From positions 1 through 32,950 of the forward strand of contig CAIQAD010000029.1 of the NCBI GenBank assembly GCA_903869725.1: 32,950 nt of DNA, read 5' to 3'. The position numbers were made by a program, and so were the translations under genes. The stretch is from an uncultured Alphaproteobacteria bacterium. Its GTDB lineage: Bacteria; Pseudomonadota; Alphaproteobacteria; Pelagibacterales; Pelagibacteraceae. The notes under the pieces were generated by a model. It made no database searches. It was given only the letters and a program-made list of their open reading frames with translations, and had not been told where the DNA came from. Below, piece by piece: positions 8,724-17,515 of the stretch (the first letter of the stretch is position 1; the number at the start of each line of letters is the position of its first letter).

Positions 8724-9944
8724 ATGTCTATACTATCAAGTTCTTTATCTAGAATAAAACCATCGCCAACTATGGCGACAACTCAAAAAGCAAGTGATTT
8801 AAAAGAAAGCGGTAAAGAAATTATAGCGCTTACTGTAGGCGAGCCAGATTTTGATACTCCAGATAATATTAAAGAGGCAGCGATTAAAGCAATTAAAGCT
8901 GGAAAAACAAAGTACACAACAGTTGACGGAACTAACGAATTAAAAAAAGCAATTGTAATGAAATTTGAAAGAGAAAATAATCTTAAATTTAATATTGAAA
9001 ATATATCTGTTGGAGCAGGCGGAAAACAAGTAATTTATAATTGTATCTTAGCAACAATTAATCCAGGTGACGAAGTTATTATTCCTTCGCCTTATTGGGT
9101 TTCTTATCCAGATATCGTTTTATTAGCAGGAGGAACGCCCATATTTGTTGAAGGAAAAGAAGAAAATAATTTTAAAATTACAGCAGATCAGCTGCAACAA
9201 AGTATTACAAATAAAACTAAATGGTTTATTTTAAATTCACCATGCAATCCTACAGGCATGTGTTATTCAAGATCAGAATTAAGCGCGCTTGTTACTGTAT
9301 TAAAAAATAATAAACATGTTAATATTTTAACCGATGATATTTATGAACATATTTTTTATGAAAACCCAAAAGGTTCTAATAATTCAAAATTTGTTAATAT
9401 TTTGGAAATTGAAGACTCTCTTAGAGAACGAACAGTTATTATTAATGGTGTAAGCAAATCATATGCAATGACTGGTTGGAGAATAGGATATGCTGCCGGT
9501 CCTAAAGAAGTTATTAAAGGAATACAAAAAATTCAGTCTCAATCAACAACAAATCCCTCTTCCATAAGTCAAGCTGCTGCTGTTGAAGCGTTAAATGGAG
9601 TACAGAATTTTATTAAAACGCGTTCTTTAGAATTTGAAAAAAGAAGAGATTTTGTTGTCACAGGCTTAAATAATATTAAAGGATTATCTTGTTTAAATCC
9701 AGGAGGAGCTTTTTATGTTTTTCCAAATTGCAAAAAAACTATGAACAAAAAAACTAAATATGGAAAAATTATAAAAGATGATACTGATTTTGTTAATTAT
9801 TTATTAGAAGACACAGGGGTTGCGGTAGTGCAGGGTTCAGCTTTTGGAGCAGAAGGATATTTTAGAGTTTCTTATGCAACTTCAATGGAACTTTTGGAAA
9901 AAGCTTTACAAAAGATTAAAAATTTCTGTGAAACTCTAAATTAG
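8724..9944 (+). CDS. aspC: Aspartate aminotransferase (class I, Ib subgroup)
   Basis: Fold-type I PLP enzyme of 406 residues transferring the amino group between aspartate and 2-oxoglutarate. Evidence: the N-terminal block [11 protein letters not shown] typical of alphaproteobacterial Asp[21 protein letters not shown] at 171-178, a conserved Asp in DDIYEH near 204-205, the PLP lysine Lys245 in [16 protein letters not shown], and the C-terminal RVSYA containing the carboxylate-binding Arg. The start agrees with the conserved N terminus, so the 23-bp gap to uvrB is real. It converges on trxB with a 4-bp overlap. Members of this subgroup sometimes also act on prephenate. Confidence 0.93.
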   Translation: MSILSSSLSRIKPSPTMATTQKASDLKESGKEIIALTVGEPDFDTPDNIKEAAIKAIKAGKTKYTTVDGTNELKKAIVMKFERENNLKFNIENISVGAGGKQVIYNCILATINPGDEVIIPSPYWVSYPDIVLLAGGTPIFVEGKEENNFKITADQLQQSITNKTKWFILNSPCNPTGMCYSRSELSALVTVLKNNKHVNILTDDIYEHIFYENPKGSNNSKFVNILEIEDSLRERTVIINGVSKSYAMTGWRIGYAAGPKEVIKGIQKIQSQSTTNPSSISQAAAVEALNGVQNFIKTRSLEFEKRRDFVVTGLNNIKGLSCLNPGGAFYVFPNCKKTMNKKTKYGKIIKDDTDFVNYLLEDTGVAVVQGSAFGAEGYFRVSYATSMELLEKALQKIKNFCETLN

Positions 9945-10882
9945 TGATTAGATAAATATTTCTCAGCTTCTAAAGCCGCCATACAACCCATGCCAGCTGC
10001 GGTAACTGCTTGTCTATAAATTTTATCTTTTACATCTCCAGCGGCGAATATGCCTGAAATGTTAGTTTTGGTGGAGTCCGGTTCTGTAATAATATATCCG
10101 TCTTTATCCATATTTATTTGTCCTTTAAAAATTTCTGTTGCAGGATCATGTCCGATAGCAACAAACATTCCATGAGTTTCAAGATCTGTAATTTTATTAT
10201 TTTTAATATTTTTTATCTTAATTCCAGTAACTCCTTTAGGATTTTCTGTTCCAATCACTTCTTCTATCACGCTATCCCAAATTATGTTTATTTTAGAGTT
10301 AGAAAAAAGTTTTTTTTGCAGTAATTTTTCTGCTTTTAATTCACTTTTTCTATGTATTAGTGTTATTTTTTTTGCAAAATTAGTTAAAAATAAAGCTTCT
10401 TCCGCAGCAGAATTACCTCCACCAACAACAACTACATCTTTATTTTTATAAAAGAAACCATCGCATGTCGCGCAAGCGGAAACTCCAAATCCTTTAAATT
10501 TTTCCTCAGATTTTAATTTTAACCAACGAGCCTGTGCTCCCGTGGTAATAATTATACTTTGTGCGTAATAATGTTCACCAGAATCTCCAATAATTTCAAA
10601 AGGCTTTTTTTGAAAATTAACTTTTGAAATATGATCTTCAATAAATTTTGTACCAACTTTTAAAGCTTGTTCTTTCATTTGTTCCATTAACCATGGACCC
10701 TGAATGACTTCTGAAAATCCAGGAAAATTCTCTACATCAGTTGTTATTGTTAACTGTCCGCCAGGTTGAGTTCCTGCAATTAATACCGGTTCTAACATTG
10801 CTCTCGCCGCATAAATTGCAGCGGTATAACCAGCTGGGCCTGATCCTATTATAATTACTTTGCTAGGGTTTTGGACATTCAT
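9941..10882 (-). CDS. trxB: Thioredoxin-disulfide reductase
   Basis: FAD/NADPH flavoprotein of 313 residues that reduces thioredoxin in the cytoplasm. Features are the FAD-binding GSGPAGYTAAIYAAR near residues 13-27, the redox-active CATC (Cys137, Cys140) followed by DG, the NADPH-binding GGGNSAAEEA, and the C-terminal FAAGDVKD motif. Length is normal. It is divergent from the ELM1-type gene (47-bp gap with a palindromic promoter candidate) and ends within the last codons of aspC on the other strand, so it is probably monocistronic. Confidence 0.95.
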   Translation of the reverse strand: MNVQNPSKVIIIGSGPAGYTAAIYAARAMLEPVLIAGTQPGGQLTITTDVENFPGFSEVIQGPWLMEQMKEQALKVGTKFIEDHISKVNFQKKPFEIIGDSGEHYYAQSIIITTGAQARWLKLKSEEKFKGFGVSACATCDGFFYKNKDVVVVGGGNSAAEEALFLTNFAKKITLIHRKSELKAEKLLQKKLFSNSKINIIWDSVIEEVIGTENPKGVTGIKIKNIKNNKITDLETHGMFVAIGHDPATEIFKGQINMDKDGYIITEPDSTKTNISGIFAAGDVKDKIYRQAVTAAGMGCMAALEAEKYLSNH

Positions 10883-10904
10883 TGTAGATTTTAATTAATA
10901 ATAC

Positions 10905-10920
10905 TTATAATTAATTATAA
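10905..10920. promoter_or_regulatory. Palindromic bidirectional -10 element between trxB and ELM1-type gene
   Basis: TTATAATTAATTATAA is a perfect 16-bp palindrome that places a consensus TATAAT on each strand: plus 10906-10911, minus 10919-10914. The plus box lies 18 bp before the ELM1-type ATG, the minus box 31 bp before the trxB ATG. No convincing -35 is visible for either side (best three of six matches). It could equally be an operator. Confidence 0.4.
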
Positions 10921-10929
10921 ATTTAAACA

Positions 10930-11874
10930 ATGAAATATTCTAAAGCTTTGTTATTAACCAATGGCGTTCAGGGAATGATTAGTCAAGCTGAAGGCTTGGC
11001 TAAAGCTTTAAATTTAGATTTTAAGCATTATTTCGTAAATTTAAAAAAACCCTGGAAATATTTTCCTATTAATTTTGTACCAGTACAAAAATTTGTAATT
11101 CAAGGTGAAATTCCAGAAAATACTGATGATGAAATACTTATTTCTTGTGGAAAAAATGGCATCATTCCTTCTTTATTTTTAAAAAAAAATAATAAAAATT
11201 TATTAAACATTCATATACAAAATCCGGCGGTAAGTTTATCCAACTTTGATTTAGTTATTGCTCCAGAACATGATCATATATCAGGCTCGAATGTCATCTC
11301 AACATTTGGATCGTTGCATTACGTAACGCAAGAAGAAATTAAAAATGTAAATAATTATTTTTCTAAATATAATTTTTTTAAAAATGAAAAAATAGTCACT
11401 ATTATTCTTGGTGGTCCTAATCGTTATTATAATTTTACAAAAATAGAATTGCTAAAAATATTTTATGATTTGAAAGAAAATTTTTTAGACAAAAATTATA
11501 AATTAATAATTATTAAATCTAGAAGAACACCTAATGATATTATTACATTTGCAAAAAATTATTTTTTAGATACGGCAATTGTTGTGGATAAAGTAAATAA
11601 AGAAGCATACTTTTCTGCTCTTAAAATTTCCAATATTTTAATTGTAACAAGCGACTCAACTTCTATGATTTCAGAGTGCGCAGTCACAGAAAAGCCAATA
11701 TTTGTAGCTAAACTCAATCCAATAAGTCAAAATAAAAAATTTAACTTTTTCTTGGATAGTTTTAGACAGAAAGGAATTATTAGATTTTTAGGTGAAAAAG
11801 TTGATTATTGGAGTTATCCAGTGCTAAACGAAACAAATCGTGTTGCAAACATTATAAAACAAAGATTTAATTAA
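10930..11874 (+). CDS. ELM1-family (DUF1022) putative glycosyltransferase
   Basis: A 314-residue protein of the family named after plant mitochondrial fission factor ELM1 and widespread in alphaproteobacteria. Recognisable are the N-terminal NGVQGMISQAEGLAKAL, the central block ISCGKNGIIPSLFL, the stretch IQNPAVSLSNFDLVIAPEHD, and the C-terminal nucleotide-sugar-like site with VTSDSTSMISECAVTEKPIF. The two-Rossmann layout resembles GT-B glycosyltransferases. The bacterial function is not established; roles in lipid A or envelope glycan synthesis have been suggested from gene neighbourhoods. It has no signal peptide. Four bases separate it from the oxygenase-like gene, so both are likely one transcript. 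Confidence 0.8.
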   Translation: MKYSKALLLTNGVQGMISQAEGLAKALNLDFKHYFVNLKKPWKYFPINFVPVQKFVIQGEIPENTDDEILISCGKNGIIPSLFLKKNNKNLLNIHIQNPAVSLSNFDLVIAPEHDHISGSNVISTFGSLHYVTQEEIKNVNNYFSKYNFFKNEKIVTIILGGPNRYYNFTKIELLKIFYDLKENFLDKNYKLIIIKSRRTPNDIITFAKNYFLDTAIVVDKVNKEAYFSALKISNILIVTSDSTSMISECAVTEKPIFVAKLNPISQNKKFNFFLDSFRQKGIIRFLGEKVDYWSYPVLNETNRVANIIKQRFN

Positions 11875-11878
11875 CACT

Positions 11879-12535
11879 ATGAGTTTTTTAAATTCTTTTA
11901 AAAATAAATGCGTTCATTCAAAATTTCCTTTTGATCATTGGGAATTAACAGAGCCTTTGACAGATCTTATGATTAAAGAAATTTGTGAAGCAAAAGTACC
12001 TGAGATTAAAATTAACTATGATGGCACGAGGGCAATTGATGGTGGCGGAGGAGAATATAGAACTGGCGATCCCACAGGAGGAGCAGCTGGCAAAATTAGA
12101 CAGTTTGTTACTAAAGAAAACTATAAAAATTTTCCTAACCTTAAAAAATTTATAGATGAATTGTGCAATATTGAAACAGCTCAGTTTGTTGGGTCTAAAA
12201 TAAAAAAAGATTTAACAAAATCTTATGTAAGAGTTGAAATTATAGCTGATAGAGTTGGATTTTGGCTAAAACCCCATTGTGATATTAAAGAGAAGTTAAT
12301 GTCTTGTTTGCTTTTTGCAAATCCTGATAATTTTGAGTCTGAAGAGTTAGGAACAGACTTTTATGATAAAAATTTAAAAGTTGTCAAAACTGTTCCGTAC
12401 AAAAATAATTATGGCTATGTTTTTGCAAGCGGTCCTAATACTTGGCATGGTTTGGAAAAAAAAGAGATAAAGAAAGATAGAAGATGTCTTCAAGTAAATT
12501 ACGTAACTTTTCTAACTGATTGGAAAGTTAATTAA
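11879..12535 (+). CDS. Putative 2-oxoglutarate/Fe(II)-dependent oxygenase
   Basis: A 218-residue soluble protein. A candidate facial triad is His133-x-Asp135 in [11 protein letters not shown] and His190 in [10 protein letters not shown]. Arg201/Arg202, 11-12 residues after His190, could bind the 2-oxoglutarate carboxylate. This HxD...H...R order and spacing is that of the double-stranded beta-helix dioxygenases. The N-terminal part has an unusual glycine-rich [15 protein letters not shown]. The substrate cannot be named. It lies 4 bp after the ELM1-type gene, suggesting hydroxylation of a product linked to that gene. The last 8 bp overlap the convergent 3' end of carB. The fold assignment is an inference from motifs only. 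Confidence 0.6.
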   Translation: MSFLNSFKNKCVHSKFPFDHWELTEPLTDLMIKEICEAKVPEIKINYDGTRAIDGGGGEYRTGDPTGGAAGKIRQFVTKENYKNFPNLKKFIDELCNIETAQFVGSKIKKDLTKSYVRVEIIADRVGFWLKPHCDIKEKLMSCLLFANPDNFESEELGTDFYDKNLKVVKTVPYKNNYGYVFASGPNTWHGLEKKEIKKDRRCLQVNYVTFLTDWKVN

Positions 12536-15500
12536 TATCCTGCAAAGCCAAAACCTCAAATTTTGACTTTTTTAAAGATTTAATTGCTTCAGTTATAGCG
12601 TTAACTCCTGCAATAGTAGTGTAATAAGGAGTATTGCTGGTTAATGCTGCCCTTCGTAAAGAAAAAGAATCTTTGATAGATTGTTTGCCATGAGAGGTAT
12701 TTATAACTAAAGCTACTTTTTTTTGATTAAGGTAGTCTTCAATATGAGGCTTTCCTTCAATAACTTTATTAATTTTTTTACAGTTAATATTTTTAGAATT
12801 TAAAAAATTTGCTGTTCCGAAAGTTGCTAATATTTCAAAACCTAAAGATGTTAAATCTTTTGCAATATTTACAATATGCTTTTTATCATCGTCTTTTACA
12901 GAAAGAAAAGCTATTCCTGATTTTGGAATTGTATTGCCAGTAGCAAACTGACTTTTTGCAAAAGCCAAACCAAAAGATTTGTCAATGCCCATAACTTCTC
13001 CAGTTGATTTCATCTCTGGTCCAAGCAAGGTATCTACATTAGGAAATTTATTAAAAGGAAACACAGCTTCTTTAACTGAAAAAAGTTTATGTTTTTTCTT
13101 CTTTAAATTTAGATTTTTTAGTTTCAAGCCAGTCATTACTTTAGTTGCTATCTTCGCAACAGGAACGCCGATTGCTTTTGCAACAAAAGGGATTGTTCTG
13201 CTTGCTCTAGGATTAACTTCTAATACAAAAATTGAATCTTTTTTTACTGCAAATTGAATATTAAGAAGACCTTTTACTTTTAAACTTAAAGCAATTTTTG
13301 TAGTTTGTTTTTTAATTTCCTCGATAATATTTTCTTTCAAAGAATATGGAGGAATGCAACAAGCTGAGTCGCCAGAGTGAATTCCGGCTTCCTCGATATG
13401 TTCCATAATTCCTGCAATAAAAACATCTTTGCCGTCACAAATAGCGTCAACATCAACTTCTGTTGCTTCGTTAATAAATTTATCTATTAACACTGGTTCA
13501 TTGCCTGAAACTTTTACTGCTTCAGTAATATATTTTTTTAGATGAACTTCGTCATAAACAATTTCCATAGCTCTACCTCCAAGAACATAAGAAGGCCTTA
13601 TTACGACTGGAAAACTAATTTTTTTTGCAATAGTTAATGCCTGATCTTCAGAGCGCGCAAGCCCACTTTCCGCTTGTAATAAATTATTATCAATTAAAAA
13701 ATTTTTAAATTTTTCACGATCTTCGGCTAGATCTATAGATTTTAATTGGGTTCCAAGTATGGGTATGTTATTTTCGTGAATAAATTTTGCTAGTTTTAAA
13801 GGTGTTTGACCTCCAAATTGCACAATTACTCCAACCAAAGTACCTTTCTCTTTTTCTTTCTGGATGATTTCAATTACATGCTCTTCTGTTAATGGTTCAA
13901 AATATAACCGGTCGCTTGTATCATAATCTGTAGATACAGTTTCTGGATTACAATTAATCATGATTGTTTCATAATTTATTTCTTTCAAGGCATAACTTGC
14001 TTGGCAACAGCAATAATCAAATTCAACTCCTTGACCAATTCTGTTTGGACCGCTTCCTAAAATAATTACTTTGTTTTTATTAGTTGGATTAGATTCACAT
14101 GAATTTAAGTCGCTACTTTCATAAGTTGAATACATGTAAGGAGTTTTAGATTCAAATTCTCCAGCGCAGGTATCTATTTTTTTATAAATTGGATAAATTT
14201 TTAATTTATTTCTAGCAGATCTTATTTCGGATGTTTTTTTACTTAAAATTTTTGCAATTTTTTTATCGGAAAAACCAATAGACTTTATATGTTGAAATTC
14301 TTCTTTATTTTTTAAAATGTTTCCTAATTTAATTTTTTTTTCGGTTTCTACTAATTCTTTAATTTGTTCCAAGAACCAATTGTCAACTTTACTCATCTCA
14401 TAAATATCTTTAATTTTTAAACCCATTCTAAAAGCTTCAGCTATATAAAGTATTTTTTGGGGTGTTCGTTCTGTAAGCTTTATTTTTAATTCTTTAATAT
14501 TAATTTTTTCATTAATATCTAAACCATCTAATCCTATTTCGAGAGAGCACAGAGCTTTTTGCAGCGATTCTTTAAAATTTCTTCCAATAGCCATTACTTC
14601 CCCCACAGATTTCATTGCAGTACCCAGTATTGCTTCTGCATTTTTAAATTTTTCAAAAGCAAATCTTGGAATTTTTGTAACTACATAATCAATAGTAGGT
14701 TCAAAAGAAGCCGGTGTGGTTCCTGTAATTTCATTTTTCAACTCATCTAGGCTATATCCAACAGCTAATTTTGCAGCGATCTTTGCTATAGGAAAACCAG
14801 TTGCTTTTGATGCAAGAGCAGAGGATCTTGATACTCTAGGATTCATTTCGATAATAATCATTCTTCCGTTACTTGGATTAATTGCAAACTGAACGTTAGA
14901 TCCACCGGTTTCTACACCAATTTTTCTAATACATTTAAAGGAAGCGTCCCTCATTAACTGATATTCTTTGTCAGTTAGCGTTAAAGCCGGAGCGACTGTA
15001 ATAGAGTCTCCAGTATGAATTCCCATCGGATCTATATTTTCAATTGAACATATAATTATACAGTTATCATTTTTATCTCTAACAACTTCCATTTCAAATT
15101 CTTTCCATCCTAATAAAGATTCTTCAATTAAAACCTCTTTTGTCGGAGAAAGATCTAGACCGTTAGAGACAATTTTTAAGTAATCTTTTTTATTATAAGC
15201 AATTCCTCCTCCACTGCCTCCCAAAGTAAATGAAGGACGTATTATTGCAGGCAAACCAATAGATTTTAAAATATTTTCAGCATCCTTAATTGACCTGCAT
15301 ATTGCAGATTTTGCACATTCAAGGCCTATATCTGTCATATTTTTTTTAAATTTTTCTCTGTCTTCAGCATTTTCAATTGCCTCTGAATTCGCACCTATCA
15401 GTTCAATATTGTACTTTTTTAGTATACCCTTTTTTTTTAATAACATAGCTGCATTAAGGGCTGTTTGTCCTCCCATTGTAGGAAGTATCGCGTCTGGTTT

Positions 15501-15743
15501 TTCTTTTTTAATAATTTCTTCTATAATTTCTGTAGTAATTGGTTCAATATATGTTTTATCGGCAACATCTGGATCAGTCATGATTGTTGCAGGATTGGAA
15601 TTGATCAAAATAATTTTATAACCATCGGCTCTTAATGCTTTACATGCTTGAGTTCCAGAATAATCAAATTCACATGCTTGACCTATAATAATTGGTCCGG
15701 CACCAATAATTAAAATAGATTTTATATCTTTTCTTTTAGGCAT
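12528..15743 (-). CDS. carB: Carbamoyl-phosphate synthase large subunit
   Basis: A 1071-residue enzyme, very near the E. coli length of 1073. It makes carbamoyl phosphate from bicarbonate, ammonia (channelled from CarA) and two ATP, feeding pyrimidine and arginine synthesis. Two homologous ATP-grasp halves are evident: the first from [17 protein letters not shown], the second from [17 protein letters not shown], each with an EVNPR/EMNPR metal-site motif. A C-terminal MGS-like allosteric domain covers about residues 930-1071 and contains [10 protein letters not shown]. Its ATG overlaps the carA stop by 8 nt (ATGCCTAA), so the subunits are translationally coupled. Confidence 0.97.
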   Translation of the reverse strand: MPKRKDIKSILIIGAGPIIIGQACEFDYSGTQACKALRADGYKIILINSNPATIMTDPDVADKTYIEPITTEIIEEIIKKEKPDAILPTMGGQTALNAAMLLKKKGILKKYNIELIGANSEAIENAEDREKFKKNMTDIGLECAKSAICRSIKDAENILKSIGLPAIIRPSFTLGGSGGGIAYNKKDYLKIVSNGLDLSPTKEVLIEESLLGWKEFEMEVVRDKNDNCIIICSIENIDPMGIHTGDSITVAPALTLTDKEYQLMRDASFKCIRKIGVETGGSNVQFAINPSNGRMIIIEMNPRVSRSSALASKATGFPIAKIAAKLAVGYSLDELKNEITGTTPASFEPTIDYVVTKIPRFAFEKFKNAEAILGTAMKSVGEVMAIGRNFKESLQKALCSLEIGLDGLDINEKINIKELKIKLTERTPQKILYIAEAFRMGLKIKDIYEMSKVDNWFLEQIKELVETEKKIKLGNILKNKEEFQHIKSIGFSDKKIAKILSKKTSEIRSARNKLKIYPIYKKIDTCAGEFESKTPYMYSTYESSDLNSCESNPTNKNKVIILGSGPNRIGQGVEFDYCCCQASYALKEINYETIMINCNPETVSTDYDTSDRLYFEPLTEEHVIEIIQKEKEKGTLVGVIVQFGGQTPLKLAKFIHENNIPILGTQLKSIDLAEDREKFKNFLIDNNLLQAESGLARSEDQALTIAKKISFPVVIRPSYVLGGRAMEIVYDEVHLKKYITEAVKVSGNEPVLIDKFINEATEVDVDAICDGKDVFIAGIMEHIEEAGIHSGDSACCIPPYSLKENIIEEIKKQTTKIALSLKVKGLLNIQFAVKKDSIFVLEVNPRASRTIPFVAKAIGVPVAKIATKVMTGLKLKNLNLKKKKHKLFSVKEAVFPFNKFPNVDTLLGPEMKSTGEVMGIDKSFGLAFAKSQFATGNTIPKSGIAFLSVKDDDKKHIVNIAKDLTSLGFEILATFGTANFLNSKNINCKKINKVIEGKPHIEDYLNQKKVALVINTSHGKQSIKDSFSLRRAALTSNTPYYTTIAGVNAITEAIKSLKKSKFEVLALQDIN

Positions 15744-16935
15744 TAATTTTATTTTTTTTTATAAGATTTATAAATTCATTAAAAAGATAATTGCTATCAT
15801 GTGGTCCAGGAGATGATTCCGGGTGGTATTGAACAGAAAATGCAGGATTTGTTTTGGATCTTATTCCTTCAATCGAATAGTCAAATAATGAAAGATGAGT
15901 AACTTCAATATTTTTAGGAAGTTTATTTTTTACAACTTCAAAACCGTGATTTTGACTGGTAATTTCGACTTTATTATTAAGCAGATTTTTTACAGGATGA
16001 TTAGCCCCACGATGTCCTTGATGCATTCTTTTAGTTTTTGCGCCAAGGCTTAAAGCAAGCAATTGGTGACCTAAACAAATTCCAAATACTGGAATATTAT
16101 TTGAAATAATCTCTTGAATAATTTTAATTGCGTATTTACCAGTTCTATCAGGATCTCCAGGTCCATTGGACAAAAATACGCCATCTGGTTTTAGTGATTT
16201 TATTTCTCTTGCGCTTGTAGTTGATGGCACCACCGTTACTTTACATTTAAGTTCAGAAAAATTTCTTAAAATATTTATTTTCATTCCATAATCAATTGCA
16301 ACAATATGATATTTAATATTTTTTTGTATTTGATAACCTTTTTCATTCCATAATTTTTTTCCAATCCATAGATATTTTTTTTTGCAGGTTACTTGTTTTA
16401 TAAGATCCGTGTTTTCTAAGCTTGGCCATTTCTTAGTTTGATTTAGTAAAATATTAATGTTTAATTTTTTATTTGGAGCAAAAGCAATAGTCGCTTTCTT
16501 TGCGCCAAATCTTCTTATTTTTAATGTTAGTTTTCTTGTATCTATTCCATAAATGGCGGTAACTTTATTTCTTTTAAGCCATAAATCTAAATTTTCTAAA
16601 GATCTGTAATTCGAAGCTTTTGATATTGATGTATTAAATATTGCGCCTTTCACCCATGTAGCTTCGCATTCTAAATCCTCATCATTTGCGCCAACATTTC
16701 CAATATGCGGGAAAGTAAAATTAATAATTTGTCCAGCGTAAGAAGGATCTGTTAAAATTTCTTGGTAGCCAGTAATTGAAGTATTAAAGCATATTTCACC
16801 AGATGAAACTCCGTGCGCACCTATTCCAAATCCTTGGAAAATTTCTCCATCTTCAAGAATTAAAATAGCTTTATTGTTCGGTGAATAATTTTTTTTGTAT
16901 TTATTTTCTAAACTGTTTTCTTTAGACAAATACAA
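15736..16935 (-). CDS. carA: Carbamoyl-phosphate synthase small (glutamine amidotransferase) subunit
   Basis: A 399-residue class I amidotransferase that hydrolyses glutamine for CarB. The N-terminal CarA domain begins at [14 protein letters not shown] (about residue 22) and includes [16 protein letters not shown]. The glutaminase part has SNGPGDP, nucleophile Cys287 in GICLGHQ, and His371/Glu373 in YHPES. The reading frame opens at TTG 16935-16933. No in-frame ATG exists before the conserved region, so the 20-odd N-terminal residues and the start are uncertain. An ATG five bases upstream is out of frame. It is the first gene of carAB, with a candidate promoter and inverted repeat in the leader. 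Confidence 0.94.
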   Translation of the reverse strand: MYLSKENSLENKYKKNYSPNNKAILILEDGEIFQGFGIGAHGVSSGEICFNTSITGYQEILTDPSYAGQIINFTFPHIGNVGANDEDLECEATWVKGAIFNTSISKASNYRSLENLDLWLKRNKVTAIYGIDTRKLTLKIRRFGAKKATIAFAPNKKLNINILLNQTKKWPSLENTDLIKQVTCKKKYLWIGKKLWNEKGYQIQKNIKYHIVAIDYGMKINILRNFSELKCKVTVVPSTTSAREIKSLKPDGVFLSNGPGDPDRTGKYAIKIIQEIISNNIPVFGICLGHQLLALSLGAKTKRMHQGHRGANHPVKNLLNNKVEITSQNHGFEVVKNKLPKNIEVTHLSLFDYSIEGIRSKTNPAFSVQYHPESSPGPHDSNYLFNEFINLIKKNKINA

Positions 16936-16948
16936 CCCATGAGTTAAT

Positions 16949-16969
16949 ACTTTTAAGTTATTTAAAAGT
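16949..16969 (-). repeat. Inverted repeat in the carA leader
   Basis: ACTTTTAA at 16949-16956 and TTAAAAGT at 16962-16969 form a perfect 8-bp inverted repeat with a 5-nt loop. It lies between the candidate carA -10 (16983-16978) and the carA start, so it would sit at the very 5' end of the message or act as an operator. There is no T-run after it, so it is not an intrinsic terminator. Confidence 0.5.
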
Positions 16970-16977
16970 TGGCGAAC

Positions 16978-17004
16978 ATTATGAAAAAGTTGCTAGGCAG
17001 TCAA
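16978..17004 (-). promoter_or_regulatory. Candidate carAB promoter
   Basis: Read on the minus strand, TTGACT (17004-16999, five of six matches) is followed by CATAAT (16983-16978, five of six) with a 15-bp spacer, shorter than the ideal 17. The predicted start is about 35 nt before the carA TTG. In the other direction a weaker pair (TTGAGC 17022-17027, TAATTT 17045-17050) could serve the yqeY-like gene. Confidence 0.4.
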
Positions 17005-17056
17005 GTTGCTTATATTTTCTTTTGAGCAATTGGTTTATTTAGAGTAATTTAAAAAT

Positions 17057-17515
17057 ATGAATTTATTAGATAAAATTAATTCTGCATTAAAAGAATCAGC
17101 TTTAAAACAGGAAAAAGATAAAGTTTTGACTCTTCGCATGGTAATTGCGGCTATCAAAGATAAAGAAATAGAAAAAAGATCTACAAATGAAAAAAATATC
17201 AAAGATGCAGATGTTATTGCTGTTCTAAATAAAATGTTAAAGCAAAGAAGAGAATCGTTAGAAATTTACAACAAAGCTTCAAGAGTCGATTTATCCGAGA
17301 AAGAGCAAAGTGAAATAAATTTTATACAATATTTTTTGCCAAAACAATTAAATGAATCTGAAACAAGAAAAGTCTGTGAAGAAAGTGTTAAAGATTCAGG
17401 CGCGAGCTCAATAAAAGACATGGGAAAAGTTATGAGCATTTTAAAAATAAAATATGCAACGAATTTAGATTTTGCAAAAGCTGGTGCTATTTTAAAAGAA
17501 ATATTATCTAAATGA
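17057..17515 (+). CDS. GatB/YqeY domain protein
   Basis: A 152-residue all-helical YqeY-family protein with the family features LRMVIAAIKDKEIEKR near the N terminus, a lysine/arginine-rich middle (LNKMLKQRRESLEIY), YFLPKQLNE, and the C-terminal block with DMGKVMSILK. The domain resembles the tRNA-contacting tail of the GatB amidotransferase subunit, but free-standing YqeY has no proven reaction. It overlaps dnaG by 4 nt (ATGA), and the order yqeY-dnaG-rpoD is common in alphaproteobacteria, so it probably belongs to the macromolecular-synthesis operon. Confidence 0.88.
   Translation: MNLLDKINSALKESALKQEKDKVLTLRMVIAAIKDKEIEKRSTNEKNIKDADVIAVLNKMLKQRRESLEIYNKASRVDLSEKEQSEINFIQYFLPKQLNESETRKVCEESVKDSGASSIKDMGKVMSILKIKYATNLDFAKAGAILKEILSK

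Noticed and set aside
12511-12535. TAACT/AGTTA hairpin at the oxygenase-carB convergent end as a terminator
   Set aside because: The stem is only 5 bp with a 9-nt loop and there is no T-run on either strand.
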